DNA of 64,000 nucleotides, from assembly GCF_000614025.1 (NCBI RefSeq), contig NZ_BAKF01000004.1, positions 1 to 64,000 on the forward strand. The letters run 5' to 3'. Origin of the DNA: Prevotella aurantiaca JCM 15754 (GTDB taxonomy: Bacteria > Bacteroidota > Bacteroidia > Bacteroidales > Bacteroidaceae). The position numbers were made by a program, and so were the translations under genes. Within the stretch, counting starts at the first letter, position 1, and each line of letters begins with the position of its first letter. The notes under the pieces are model-generated. The model saw only the letters and a program-made list of their open reading frames with translations, was not told the origin of the DNA and did not search any database. Positions 35,317-44,854 of this stretch are shown piece after piece.

Positions 35317-36771
35317 ATGAGTGAAATTAGAAATCTCAATCCAGAACTACTTTGGCGTAACTTTGATGATTTGACACAGATACCACGTCCAACAGGACAT
35401 ATGGAAAAGGTGCAAGCATTTTTACTTGAATTCGCAAAGAAAGTAGGGGTTGAAGCATTTGTAGACCCCGCTGGTAATATCTTAATGCGTAAGCCTGCTA
35501 CACCAGGATACGAGAATCGAAAAGGAGTTATCCTACAAGCCCACATGGATATGGTACCACAGAAGAGTCCTGATAGCAACCATAACTTTGAAACTGACCC
35601 TATTGTAACTCATATTACAGATGGTTGGGTTTATGCAAATAATACAACGCTCGGTGCTGATAATGGTGCTGGTGTTGCTGCAATCATGGGTGTTATGGAA
35701 GATAAGACCTTGAAGCATGGACCTATTGAAGGTCTTATAACAAGGGACGAAGAGACTGGAATGTTTGGTGCTAATGACCTTCCTGAAGACGAATTGCAGG
35801 GCGATATATTGATGAACTTGGACTCTGAAACATGGGGTAAGTTTGTTATCGGTTCTGCTGGAGGCGTTGATATTGACTCAGTATTAGAATATAAAGAGGT
35901 TGCAAACGACCAGGAAGCTGCTGTTAAAGTTACATTAAAAGGCTTCCGTGGTGGACACTCTGGTCTTGAAATTCACGAAGGACGCGCTAATGCTAATAAG
36001 GAAATGGTACGTTTTGTACGTGATGCAATGGCTGAACTTGGTGCACGATTGGCCGTATGGCAAGGTGGAAACATGCGTAATGCTATTCCTTTCAAGGCAG
36101 AAGTGGTACTTGCACTTGCTAAAGACAAAGTAGCTACGCTTAAAGAAATGGTAGAGGCACAGCGACAATTACTCGAAAGCGAGTTTAAAACAATTGAAAG
36201 CAATATAGAATTCTATGTTGAAGACGTTGAAAAACCAGCTGCGCTTGTTCCGGAAGAAATCCAAGACAACATTATCAATGCTATTTATGCTGTTCATAAT
36301 GGCGTTTTGCGTATGATTCCGGCTTACCCTGACGTTGTTGAAACTTCTTCTAACCTTGCTATTGTTACCATTGATGCAAACAAAACCTATTTTAAAGTGC
36401 TAGTTCGTTCTGCTCGTGAAGATATGAGAGAATATCTTGCAACCCAGATAAAGAGTTGCTTTGATTTGGCAGGTATGAAGACAGAACTCAGTGCAAGATA
36501 TAATGGTTGGGATCCAAATCCTAATAGTGAGATTTTGAATCTATTAGAAAAAGTGTACAAAGATCAAATAGGTGAAGACGTAATCGTACAGGCTGACCAT
36601 GCAGGACTTGAATGTTCAATTATTCTTGGCAAGTATCCACACCTTGACGTTGTTAGTCTTGGTCCAACTATTCGTAGCCCGCATACAGCAACAGAGCGCT
36701 TTAGGATTGACACTGCTCAGCCTTTCTGGGACTTATTGGTTAAAGTCTTGGAAGAGATTCCTGTTAAATAA
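35317..36771 (+). CDS. pepD: Aminoacyl-histidine dipeptidase (PepD)
   Basis: The 484-residue M20-family metallopeptidase has the metal-binding residues in QAHMDMVPQK, GADNGAGVAA and DEETGMFGA, and a late histidine in SPHTATERFR. PepD hydrolyses Xaa-His and many other dipeptides and serves peptide nutrition in asaccharolytic oral Bacteroidales. The length fits the family. A rho-independent terminator follows at 36849-36900. Confidence 0.93.
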   Translation: MSEIRNLNPELLWRNFDDLTQIPRPTGHMEKVQAFLLEFAKKVGVEAFVDPAGNILMRKPATPGYENRKGVILQAHMDMVPQKSPDSNHNFETDPIVTHITDGWVYANNTTLGADNGAGVAAIMGVMEDKTLKHGPIEGLITRDEETGMFGANDLPEDELQGDILMNLDSETWGKFVIGSAGGVDIDSVLEYKEVANDQEAAVKVTLKGFRGGHSGLEIHEGRANANKEMVRFVRDAMAELGARLAVWQGGNMRNAIPFKAEVVLALAKDKVATLKEMVEAQRQLLESEFKTIESNIEFYVEDVEKPAALVPEEIQDNIINAIYAVHNGVLRMIPAYPDVVETSSNLAIVTIDANKTYFKVLVRSAREDMREYLATQIKSCFDLAGMKTELSARYNGWDPNPNSEILNLLEKVYKDQIGEDVIVQADHAGLECSIILGKYPHLDVVSLGPTIRSPHTATERFRIDTAQPFWDLLVKVLEEIPVK

Positions 36772-36848
36772 AGAAAGACTTTATCAGACTAATAAAGCTG
36801 AAAAATAATTAAATAAGGCAGTGAATAAACTGCTTCAAATAATATAAT

Positions 36849-36900
36849 AAATCCGTTAGGCAAACCAAAAACTTTGTGTTTTACTTGTGCTAACGGATTT
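36849..36900 (+). terminator. Terminator of pepD
   Basis: AAATCCGTTAG and CTAACGGATTT form an 11-bp stem with a long loop, followed by a T-run. The corA promoter -33 element lies within the loop side. Confidence 0.75.
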
Positions 36901-36915
36901 TTTTGTCTATTTTTG
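36885..36915 (+). promoter_or_regulatory. Promoter of corA
   Basis: TTG (36885-36887) and TATTTTTG (36908-36915) are 20 bases apart. They overlap the pepD terminator and leave a leader of about 120 bases with a hairpin next to the start codon. Confidence 0.5.
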
Positions 36916-37003
36916 CAGCCGTAAAACCAATATTATAATTTATAATGGACGATTATCTTTCGAATATTTTAATCAAATAACGTGAGGATAGCACCCTGAT
37001 AGT

Positions 37004-37042
37004 TGCTAATCCCACCAAAACTAAACTAATTGGAGATTAGCA
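37004..37042 (+). promoter_or_regulatory. Hairpin directly before the corA start codon
   Basis: TGCTAATC (37004-37011) pairs with GATTAGCA (37035-37042), an 8-bp stem ending two bases before the ATG at 37045. It could affect translation start. No known Mg2+ riboswitch pattern was recognised. Confidence 0.4.
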
Positions 37043-37044
37043 AA

Positions 37045-37970
37045 ATGAAGACATATTGGAACATTAGCGGAAAGCTTAATACTATAAAAGAATGGCAGCC
37101 TAACTGCTGGATACAGGTTACTTGCCCTACAGAGCAAGAACAACAAGAATTAGAAGAAACTTATAATATCCCCGATTACTTTATTTCGGACATTAGCGAT
37201 ACCGACGAGCGTGCGCGTTATGAGTACGATGATGGTTGGATGCTTATCATTTTGCGTATTCCTTATGTTAAGGAAATACGTTCTCGCACACCTTATACAA
37301 CAGTACCTTTGGGTATTATCCACAAACGCGACGTAACTATTACAGTGTGCAACTTTGAAACTAATATGATGCTTGACTTTGTTTCGTTCCAGCAAAAGCG
37401 TGGAGAGGGGTTTACTGACTATGTCGATATGATATTTAGACTTTTCCTTTGTTCTGCTGTTTGGTATTTGAAGCGATTGAAACAGATAAGCACACTTATA
37501 GATAAAGCTAAACACAACCTTGATCAGGAAGTGAACAACGAAAGCCTTATTGGTTGAGTCGTTTGCAAGATTCGCTCACTTACTTTGTTACATCTATTCG
37601 TGGAAATGAAAATTTGCTGGCTAAACTGAAGTTTAAGTTGCAAGTTGATGAGTTAGACGCAGACCTAATTGAGGACGTAAATATTGAGATGAGCCAGGCA
37701 CGTGAAACTGCTAGCATCTATACTGATATTCTTGAATCAACAATGGACACTTACTCAAGCATCATTAACAACAATATGAACACAGTGATGCGTACGCTTA
37801 CGTCAGTTTCTATTATTATGATGTTCCCTACACTCATCGCTTCGCTTTTCGGAATGAACTTGATAAATGGTATGGAAGGTTCACAATGGGGATTTGTAAT
37901 AGCACTCATTATTTCTGTGTTCGTATCTGGACTGACGTGGTGGATACTGCGCCATAAGCGCTTGATATAG
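37045..37970 (+). pseudogene. corA: CorA-family magnesium transporter, frameshifted in this sequence
   Basis: The protein is a CorA-type Mg2+/divalent cation channel. The cytoplasmic N-terminal domain is followed by a long stalk helix and two C-terminal membrane segments with the signature GMN in LFGMNLING. The frame stops at 37557 after NNESLIG and resumes one base later with LSRLQDSLTYFVTS. One T is missing at about 37552-37555. Restoring it gives a 308-residue protein of normal length. The ATG at 37045 was chosen over a TTG at 37030. A hairpin (37004-37042) lies against the start codon. The break is probably a sequence error. Confidence 0.88.
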
Positions 37971-38076
37971 CCTTAATAACATCAATATAGAAAGAAAATA
38001 GGTAAAGCAAATACGTTTTTTAAACTCAATAATAAAAAAAGCAAGTATAAATTTAGGTGGTTTAAAACTTTTTATC

Positions 38077-38084
38077 TAAGTTTG
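38077..38084 (+). promoter_or_regulatory. Putative -7 box for the DUF349 gene
   Basis: TAAGTTTG fits the consensus. The leader would be about 90 bases. The -33 region is poor. Confidence 0.4.
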
Positions 38085-38180
38085 CACTTTGTTAGATAAT
38101 ATAGTGTTTGCATATCTTATAGTAGTAAGATGGTGTGGCACAAAGCAATGAAAAAACTCGAATCATAAACTAATAGTGAA

Positions 38181-40061
38181 ATGATGGACTCTCAAGAGAA
38201 TGCCCTTAATCAGGGAACAGAAGAAGTAAAGCAGTCTGAAACGACTGTCGAACAGATCGTAAATAATGCCGAAATAGCAGTAGAAGTAGCAGAAGATACG
38301 GTAATAGCGGCAACTGACAACCAACAATTAAGGGAAGAAGATACCCTCGCAAACACAGTCTATGACTCAAAGAAGGAGATAGTAGAGCGCGTTAAGGCTA
38401 TTGCTGATAGCGAGGAAACTCCAGAGAAAGCAGAAGTTGACCATCTAAAGACATCGTTTTATCGACTTCATCTTGCTGAACGCGAAGCGCAACAAAAGGC
38501 TTTCCTTGAAGCAGGTGGCGATCCTGAGAAATACCAAGTTCTGCCTGATGAGGAAGAAGAGGCATTTAAAATAGCAATGAGTGTTATTAAAGAGAAACGC
38601 CAGAGAGCATTCTTGGAACAGGAAGAGCTAAAACAGCAAAATCTTAAGAAGAAAGAAGCCATAATAGAGAAGGTTAAAACGATGGCAACAACGCCTGAAG
38701 AAGCAAACAATAACTTTCAAGAATTTAAGGCGTTGCAACAAGAATGGAAAGCAATCAAGTCTGTTCCTGCTGAAAAGGTGAATGAATTATGGCGTAGCTA
38801 TCAGCTTTATGTTGAGCAATATTATGATTTGCTGAACCTTAACCGAGAAGCGCGTGAATACGATTTCAAGAAGAATCTTGAAAAGAAAACGCAACTTTGT
38901 GAAGCTGCAGAGAAGCTTGCAGACGAATCAGATGTTATCAGTGCTTTCCATCAACTTCAAGATTTGCATCAAGAATATCGCGAAACTGGTCCTGTAGAAA
39001 AGGAACTTCGTGAGCAAGTTTGGCAACGTTTCAAGGCTGCCAGCACGATTATTAATAAACGTCATCAGCAACATTTCGAAGAAATTCGTGCTGAAGAAGA
39101 AGATAATCTTGTTAAGAAGACTGCACTTTGCGAGAAGATTGAGGGCATCGTAAAGCAGGAACGTAAGAACTCAGGAGATTGGGACAACCACTCAAAAGAG
39201 ATTATTGCTTTGCAGCAAGAATGGAAAACCATTGGATTTACGCCTCAGAAGATGAATACTAAAATCTTTGAACGTTTCCGTGCAGCCTGTGATGAGTTCT
39301 TTACAAAGAAGGGAGAATACTTTAAAGAACTAAAAGATAAGTACGCTGAAAATGCAAAACGCAAGCAAGAACTCGTTGCTAAGGCACAGGAATTAAAAGA
39401 TTCTACTGATTGGAAGAAGACTTCTGATAAGCTTATAGCACTGCAAAAGGAATGGAAAACCATTGGAATGGTACCTAAACGGTTGGGTGATCAGCTCTGG
39501 GAAGACTTCCTTACAGCATGTAATCATTTCTTTGAGGCTCGCAATGCTGTTCATGCAGATGAACGTAACGAGGAACGTGAGAACCTTGCAAAGAAGAATG
39601 AGATTATAGAAAAACTTAAACAGCTTGCTGAAGGTGTGGTTGAGAACTTGCAAGAAGAGATGCGTAAGCTCACAGATGAGTTCAATAAGATAGGTCATGT
39701 ACCATTCAAAGAAAAGGATAAGATGTTTAAGGAGTATCACGACATTCTTGATAAACTCCACAAAACATTGAATGTGAAGGCTTCTCGTCATCGTATGGAT
39801 AACTTCCGTAATAATTTAAAGAAGGTGGCACAGCGTGGAGAAAACGCTATTGATAACGAACGCGGACGTCTTATGCGTCATTTCGAGCAATTGAAACAAG
39901 AGATAAATACTTACGAAAATAATATTGGCTTCCTTAATATCAGCAGTAAAAAGGGCAATAGTCTTATTGATGATATGAATCGTCGTGTGCAAAAGCTGAA
40001 GGATGAGTTAGCAGAAACAAAGCAAAAAATAAAGACAATAGATGACGAAAAGAAAGCTTAG
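38181..40061 (+). CDS. DUF349 repeat protein
   Basis: The 626-residue, highly charged and mostly helical protein has an acidic, probably disordered N-terminus of about 75 residues and then five DUF349 repeats, recognisable by recurring LQxEWKxIGxxPxxxxxxxWxxFxxA patterns, as in ALQQEWKTIGF and ALQKEWKTIGM. The C-terminus is a coiled coil. DUF349 proteins are widespread in Bacteroidetes with no settled function. There is no signal peptide, so it is cytoplasmic. It stands alone between corA and the HU gene, with a shared terminator at 40084. Confidence 0.85.
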   Translation: MMDSQENALNQGTEEVKQSETTVEQIVNNAEIAVEVAEDTVIAATDNQQLREEDTLANTVYDSKKEIVERVKAIADSEETPEKAEVDHLKTSFYRLHLAEREAQQKAFLEAGGDPEKYQVLPDEEEEAFKIAMSVIKEKRQRAFLEQEELKQQNLKKKEAIIEKVKTMATTPEEANNNFQEFKALQQEWKAIKSVPAEKVNELWRSYQLYVEQYYDLLNLNREAREYDFKKNLEKKTQLCEAAEKLADESDVISAFHQLQDLHQEYRETGPVEKELREQVWQRFKAASTIINKRHQQHFEEIRAEEEDNLVKKTALCEKIEGIVKQERKNSGDWDNHSKEIIALQQEWKTIGFTPQKMNTKIFERFRAACDEFFTKKGEYFKELKDKYAENAKRKQELVAKAQELKDSTDWKKTSDKLIALQKEWKTIGMVPKRLGDQLWEDFLTACNHFFEARNAVHADERNEERENLAKKNEIIEKLKQLAEGVVENLQEEMRKLTDEFNKIGHVPFKEKDKMFKEYHDILDKLHKTLNVKASRHRMDNFRNNLKKVAQRGENAIDNERGRLMRHFEQLKQEINTYENNIGFLNISSKKGNSLIDDMNRRVQKLKDELAETKQKIKTIDDEKKA

Positions 40062-40083
40062 TTCTTTCGCTCGTATATAAAAT

Positions 40084-40116
40084 AAGAAGGCACTTCGGTA
40101 ATCGGAGTGCCTTCTT
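40084..40116. terminator. Terminator between the DUF349 and HU genes
   Basis: AAGAAGGCACTT pairs with GAGTGCCTTCTT (one wobble pair), with a 9-base loop. It lies between two convergent genes. Confidence 0.75.
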
Positions 40117-40169
40117 GTGTTTGTAAAAATATTCTGATGTAGAACGATGAAGTGGTTTAAATGTAGCTA

Positions 40170-40595
40170 TTATTCTTCCTCATCTTCTGGATCAGCCCAA
40201 ACTATTTGTACACCTGATGCAAAGTCTTGTGTACTTTTTCGTGTCCTAGGGTCGCGTCGGCTTGCTGGAAGGAACTTGCACTTTACGCCCTTTACATTCT
40301 TTTTAATATCAAAATCTTCTTTATTTACTACAGGATCGCTTTCTACTGTAAGGTGAAATCGGCCTAATCCGTCAAGGATAACTGTGTTTCCAAGACTAAG
40401 ATTATAACTAATTTCATCTACCAGCGCCATGATGATGCCTGTAACTTCACCTCGTGTAAACGATGTACTTGATTGAATAGCTGCTGCAAGGTCGGCTGTT
40501 GAAGTTTCCCCACTGCTCACTACTCTTGCATGCCACTTACCACCACGATTGGCTTCTTTAAACTTACTTTGTTGTAGTCTGATACTTATTGCCAT
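40170..40595 (-). CDS. HU-family DNA-binding protein (HU-HIG type), copy 1
   Basis: The 141-residue protein has the HU/IHF fold extended at both ends, as in the Bacteroidetes HU-HIG family: an initial beta-strand region with RGGKWHARVV, the helices LAAAIQSSTSF and VTGIIMALVDEI, the arm region LGRFHLTVES and a C-terminal acidic tail. It probably shapes the nucleoid. A second, diverged HU-HIG gene lies at 49526. Its promoter box shares 18 bases with that of the gene at 48938. Confidence 0.85.
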   Translation of the reverse strand: MAISIRLQQSKFKEANRGGKWHARVVSSGETSTADLAAAIQSSTSFTRGEVTGIIMALVDEISYNLSLGNTVILDGLGRFHLTVESDPVVNKEDFDIKKNVKGVKCKFLPASRRDPRTRKSTQDFASGVQIVWADPEDEEE

Positions 40596-40632
40596 ATAGT
40601 TATGTCTTATTAATTATCTTTTAATTAATCTG

Positions 40633-40640
40633 CAAACTTA
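40633..40640 (-). promoter_or_regulatory. Putative -7 box of the HU gene
   Basis: On the minus strand this reads TAAGTTTG. The surrounding GCAAACTTACATAAAATT is also found at 49389-49406. Confidence 0.45.
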
Positions 40641-40908
40641 CATAAAATTCTCAAATTATACCCTATCGAATGAAGAAAACCACTTCTTATTAAGGCTAAA
40701 TATGCTTATTTGTCTTATAAATGTTCAAAGATGAAGCACAATTTTATACACGAAGAAATAACTATAATTGTTTGAAAAATTGTTGTTTAACATACAGAAG
40801 TCTACTTCGAAGACTCTATTTTATCAATGAATAGAAGATAATAAAGTTGTAAAGAATTTACAAGATATATTCTTTGTTGTAACTATCAGATTTTCAATAT
40901 GTTGTAAT

Positions 40909-41000
40909 AGTGCCTGTTTTGCGATGTAAAACAAGCACTATTACATTGCAAAATAGCCGATATTGCAATGTAAAACAAGTACTTTTGGAATATCAAACAA
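40909..41000. repeat. 22-bp palindromic repeat array, copy 3 (diverged)
   Basis: Half-sites TTTTGC (40917), TATTAC (40939), TATTGC (40961) and TTTTGG (40983) keep the exact 22-base period although the sequences have drifted. Inverted GTAAAA or GCAAAA half-sites follow each. The 21 bases 40902-40922 (containing TAATAGTGCC) are identical to 55891-55911 in copy 4. Confidence 0.75.
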
Positions 41001-41468
41001 CTATCAATGCTTTTCGATCACGTTTTTCTTTACAAAACGAGGAGCTTTTATGCAGTTGTATAAAGGCTGTAAGAAGAATTTCTTACAGCCATAATAGTTA
41101 AGCTATACTTAAAATTTAATGATGAGAAAGTATGGATATGAGTAGCTACTACTTATTAAACATGGTAGACAGACTTGCGCTCTTAGTAAAGCAATAGCGG
41201 ACGTTAATCAGAAGAAAGAAGACAGAAAGCTGTAGTATTTAGAAAGAAAGGATGAAATGTTTCGTTTGTTATTTAAACAAGTCATCATAGGTGTGCAGCT
41301 GTTTTGCTATGATATTATGCTTGAATTAACGCAAAGCATTATATCAAAGAGATATAAACCCTGTTTCCTTTGTGTTCTAATACATTGCAAATATCCAACT
41401 ATGGAAACAAAAAACAACATTTTGTAATAAATGTTTGGTATTTGTTTTCGTTTGTAAAAAATATTAAT

Positions 41469-41476
41469 TATATTTG
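41469..41476 (+). promoter_or_regulatory. Putative -7 box of the BspA-like gene
   Basis: TATATTTG, with TTTG copies at 41441 and 41451, neither at the ideal spacing. The leader to the ATG at 41680 would be about 200 bases, long enough for regulation. Confidence 0.4.
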
Positions 41477-41679
41477 CAACACTATTATATATCAGTGTTG
41501 ATAAACACATAAAAGCATATACAAAAGAAGGCAAAAGGGAATCAGCTGCCTTAGTTGAGAGGTAAATACGGTATATTATAATTTGTCAATACAGCCACAT
41601 CGCCCTAAACTGCCCACTCTTATGCATTCATTCAAACAATAAATAAGAACGCCGACAAACGGCATAAACAACAACAACT

Positions 41680-42945
41680 ATGAAAAGAACTTTACCTATT
41701 ATCGCACTTTTGATGCTGTCTGCCTTACAGATCTGTGCGCAACAAAAGAACTATGACTTCCAAGAAGGAAAGCTCTATTACAAAATTACAGATGTTACAA
41801 AGCAGCTTGTAGAGGTTACTACAGAACTCAGCGATCTCTTGGAAGCTACTGGAACATTATATACGAAGCCTCTCGAAGGCGATATCGTAATACCCAATAA
41901 TGTAAAACACCAAAACAAAGAGTATGTTGTAACTGGTATTGCTGACAATTCTTTTGGCGGTTGCATTAAGGTTACATCGGTATCCATACCTGCCAGCATT
42001 ACAACTTTAGGCGAACAAGTCTTTCTTTCTTGTGCAGGCTTGAAGCGTATTACGGTAGATAAGGATAATAACACCCTTAAAGATATTGATGGAGTACTCT
42101 TCAATAAAAGTGGAAATAAGCTAATTTCTTATCCTAACAAGCACTCTGTTAATTACGAAATCCCTGAAGGAACCGAAGAACTCAGCCCTGCTTCATTCTT
42201 CCTTTGCAACGAAATAGAGGCAATAAAGTTTCCTTCTACGCTGAAAAAGATAGGTATGCTTGCTTTCGGTCATTGTGTAAAATTAAGAGAAGTAACCATT
42301 CCAAATAATATTGTAGACCTTGGCGACTTTGCTTTCTATAACTGTACTGGTTTGGAGAAGGCTGTTATCAACGCTGATATCGACGAATTGAAACGATACA
42401 TGTTTAGCAGATGCACAGCATTAAAAGAAGTTACACTCCCTTCCACAATAGAACATATTCGCACTTGGGCCTTTGGCAGCTGTGCCTCAATGAAGAATAT
42501 TACATTGCCAGAAAGATTGAAAGACATAGAAGCTGAAGCTTTTAACGGTTGCGAAGCACTTGTTGAAATCACACTTCCAGCTGACTTGGAGAAAATCGGA
42601 ATGTATGTTTTCGATGGTTGTAAGCAGCTAAAAAATGTTACTTGTCTCCGAAATACACCACTAAAAGGGGAAGCTATGGGTGATGGAGTGTTTGAAAATG
42701 TAGACAAAAATATCTGCGAACTAAGAGTACCTAAAGGCCATAAGGCTGAATATGAGGCTGCTGAACAATGGAAAGAGTTTGCTAAAATTATAGAACACGA
42801 CCTAACGGGTATTTCTTTACCAGTCAGCCAAGATAATGATGGTGAAACAACAATCTTTAGTATTGATGGTCAACGTCTGCCCAAAAATGTACAACCATCA
42901 CACGGAATCTATATTGTTAATGGTAAAAAGGTGAGCGTCAAGTAG
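41680..42945 (+). CDS. BspA-like leucine-rich-repeat surface protein
   Basis: The 421-residue protein has a signal peptide (ending QICAQ) and then about eight BspA-type leucine-rich repeats with the recurring xIxxxAFxxCxxLxxVxIPxxI pattern (for example MLAFGHCVKLREVTIPNNI). Proteins of this type bind fibronectin, fibrinogen or other bacteria in oral Bacteroidales. The C-terminus FSIDGQRLPKNVQPSHGIYI followed by VNGKKVSVK is the same sort of sorting-like end as in the proteins at 16183 and 50077, suggesting T9SS-type export. It is transcribed alone, with a terminator at 42979-43017. Confidence 0.88.
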   Translation: MKRTLPIIALLMLSALQICAQQKNYDFQEGKLYYKITDVTKQLVEVTTELSDLLEATGTLYTKPLEGDIVIPNNVKHQNKEYVVTGIADNSFGGCIKVTSVSIPASITTLGEQVFLSCAGLKRITVDKDNNTLKDIDGVLFNKSGNKLISYPNKHSVNYEIPEGTEELSPASFFLCNEIEAIKFPSTLKKIGMLAFGHCVKLREVTIPNNIVDLGDFAFYNCTGLEKAVINADIDELKRYMFSRCTALKEVTLPSTIEHIRTWAFGSCASMKNITLPERLKDIEAEAFNGCEALVEITLPADLEKIGMYVFDGCKQLKNVTCLRNTPLKGEAMGDGVFENVDKNICELRVPKGHKAEYEAAEQWKEFAKIIEHDLTGISLPVSQDNDGETTIFSIDGQRLPKNVQPSHGIYIVNGKKVSVK

Positions 42946-42978
42946 TAAAAATAGCATAATACATTCATAATTCTAATG

Positions 42979-43017
42979 AACGGCTGATTGCAAACTAAGT
43001 GTTTGTGACCAGTCGTT
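42979..43017 (+). terminator. Terminator of the BspA-like gene
   Basis: An imperfect 17-bp stem (AACGGCTGATTGCAAAC against GTTTGTGACCAGTCGTT) with wobble pairs is followed by a T-rich stretch. The rest of the gap 43018-43277 shows no recognisable feature. Confidence 0.6.
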
Positions 43018-43277
43018 TTAGTTTGATTGATACTCACTGTCACCACGATATAACTCAAAAAAAAGGACAATAAGTCAACCTGCTCAATCAGTTTTTTACT
43101 TTCAAAAGTTAGTATAATATTCTTAAAGCAAAGTTATGCTTACTTCGTATCATTACTTATATGTTGTTGACGAATTAATAATTTAACATACTTCTTTGTT
43201 GATTTGCTATACAGAGAATTCAACAGAAAAAACTTTAACGATAAAAGTAGTACTCTAAACACATATTAGATAATATC

Positions 43278-43313
43278 AAAGGAGGGGGTAGATTGATTCT
43301 ACACCCCTCCTTT
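43278..43313 (-). terminator. Terminator of the antiporter-lolD-cvfB-sel1 operon
   Basis: AAAGGAGGGG pairs with CCCCTCCTTT, with a further TAGA/TCTA pairing inside. It lies 50 bases past the stop of the Sel1 gene. Confidence 0.75.
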
Positions 43314-43362
43314 AATATTGTATTTATCAACATTGGACGTATTCAGATACGAAAATCATCTA

Positions 43363-43959
43363 TTATTCTGTGTTTTCAGGCATTTCAACACCCAGTTCTT
43401 TAAGAAGCAAAGGTGCATCTTCGTCGCCATATTCAGCAGCTTTTTTGTACCAACGTATAGCTTCATCAATGTTCTTTTCAACGCCATCGCCACGTTTATA
43501 ACAGTTTCCGATATAGAACATTGCCCATGGTTCACATCCATTTGCAGCTTTAAAGAGCCACTCTAAACCCTTTTTCTTATCGGGTTTTTCACCGTTCCAA
43601 CCTTCAAAATAAAGAATGCCAAGATAGTATTGCCCTAAAGCTGAACCTGCATAAGCAGCTTTCTGATACCAATGTAATGCATTTTGAGCATTAAATACTA
43701 CGCCCAAACCATAGGCATAGCATCTTCCAAGACCAGTATAAGCATCTATATTGCCAGTTTCGGCAGCCTTTTGATAATACTTAAAGGCTGTATCATAATC
43801 CTCATTATCGAACGCTTCGTCGGCTTTTCCAAGCAATTTATCTGCTTCGGTTGCAAGCTTTCCTACATAATTAGTCGATATTCTGTGAGGCACTTCCTCT
43901 TGTGCAACTCCCATCAAGGGTATAAATAGGGTGCAAAAGACTAAAGCTAACGTCTTCAT
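43363..43959 (-). CDS. Secreted Sel1/TPR-repeat protein
   Basis: The 198-residue protein has a signal peptide (ending GVAQ) and about four Sel1-like repeats with the A-xx-G-xx-xA-xxxLGxxYxxGxGV pattern (for example YTGLGRCYAYGLGV and WAMFYIGNCYKRGDGV). Sel1 repeats form helical solenoids that hold protein partners in the envelope. It is the last gene of the operon and starts 15 bases after the cvfB stop. Confidence 0.85.
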   Translation of the reverse strand: MKTLALVFCTLFIPLMGVAQEEVPHRISTNYVGKLATEADKLLGKADEAFDNEDYDTAFKYYQKAAETGNIDAYTGLGRCYAYGLGVVFNAQNALHWYQKAAYAGSALGQYYLGILYFEGWNGEKPDKKKGLEWLFKAANGCEPWAMFYIGNCYKRGDGVEKNIDEAIRWYKKAAEYGDEDAPLLLKELGVEMPENTE

Positions 43960-43974
43960 TTTTAGATTATAATA

Positions 43975-44831
43975 TTACACCAAGCGAATGGCAAGCGGTT
44001 CAACTGTGATGAGATGTCGCTTATAAAGGTCGCCGACGGCTTTCTTGTAGACTTTCTTTGACACATGAAAGAGATGTTTAATATCTTCTGCATCGCTTTT
44101 GTCGCCAAGGTTGCACACGCCGCCGTTGTCCTTCAAGTATTGCAGAAGCACTTCGGCAAAGTCTTTTGCATATTGCTGCCCTGTTGGTTGCAGCGTGCAG
44201 TCAATCTTTCCGTCTGGTCGGACTGTGGCAATATAACCCTTCAGATGGTCGCCCGTGTGGACGTATTGGAATACTTGGTCGCCATAAACAAGAGCAGGAT
44301 ACTTATTGTCGATGATGACTTTGAAACCGAGTTCGGTCTTTTGCCAAATCATCAAATCAACCTCCTCACCTTGCTTATATGTTGGTTTCTCTTCTTCAAA
44401 ATAATGCTCTACCTTCGCCGATGCCACCAAACGGTAGGTTTCTTCGTCAAGATGTACATGCACAACATACGATTCGCCTATCTGCATACGCTTCTTCTGC
44501 TCGCGGAACGGACAGAAGAGGTCTTTCGTTACGCCCCAATGAAGGAATGCACCATACTCGTTTACCCACGAACACTCCAAGTATGCAAACTCGCCCACTA
44601 CGGCAAGAGGTAGTTCGGTGGTAGCAATAGGACGTTCTTCCTGGTCGAGATACACGAAAACACGTAGGTCGTCGCCTACCGAAACACCTTCGGGAACATA
44701 TTTTTGAGCATCAATATTTCGCCAGCAGGACCACCGTCAAGATACAATCCGAATGGGTCGCCATTGCCTTCACGCAATGCTACCTTCAATACAGTCAGCG
44801 TATTGTAATCGCCTATCTTTAGTTTTGCCAT
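43975..44831 (-). pseudogene. cvfB: CvfB-like S1 RNA-binding protein, frameshifted in this sequence
   Basis: Restored, this is a 285-residue protein with S1-type RNA-binding domains and a C-terminal winged helix, matching the CvfB/YitL family, which affects virulence gene expression in firmicutes. The true start is the ATG at 44831 (MAKLKIGDYNTLTVLKVALR). The frame breaks at the run of five T at 44701-44705. With one more base it reads MLKKYVPEGVSVGDDLRVFV and joins the downstream frame that ends at 43975. The loss of one base from a run of six suggests a sequence error. It follows lolD by 23 bases. Confidence 0.85.
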
Positions 44832-44854
44832 TTGTCATTTCCTTTCTTACTTTA

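Larger units (their letters stand above)
40596..41679. other. Long intergenic region between HU and the BspA-like gene
   Basis: This gap of about 1.1 kb contains the HU promoter, repeat array copy 3, a strong hairpin without a T-run (GGCTGTAAGAA 41065-41075 with TTCTTACAGCC 41080-41090) and a promoter box at 41469-41476. No convincing coding sequence was found. Short open frames here lack homology and overlap the repeats. Confidence 0.6.

Noticed and set aside
36916-37044. Mg2+ riboswitch (M-box or ykoK type) before corA
   Set aside because: The leader is too short and lacks the conserved M-box core. Only a single hairpin is present.
41307-41534. A 75-codon minus-strand open frame in the 1.1-kb gap before the BspA-like gene
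   Set aside because: No family, no promoter in the right place, and it overlaps the promoter of the BspA-like gene.
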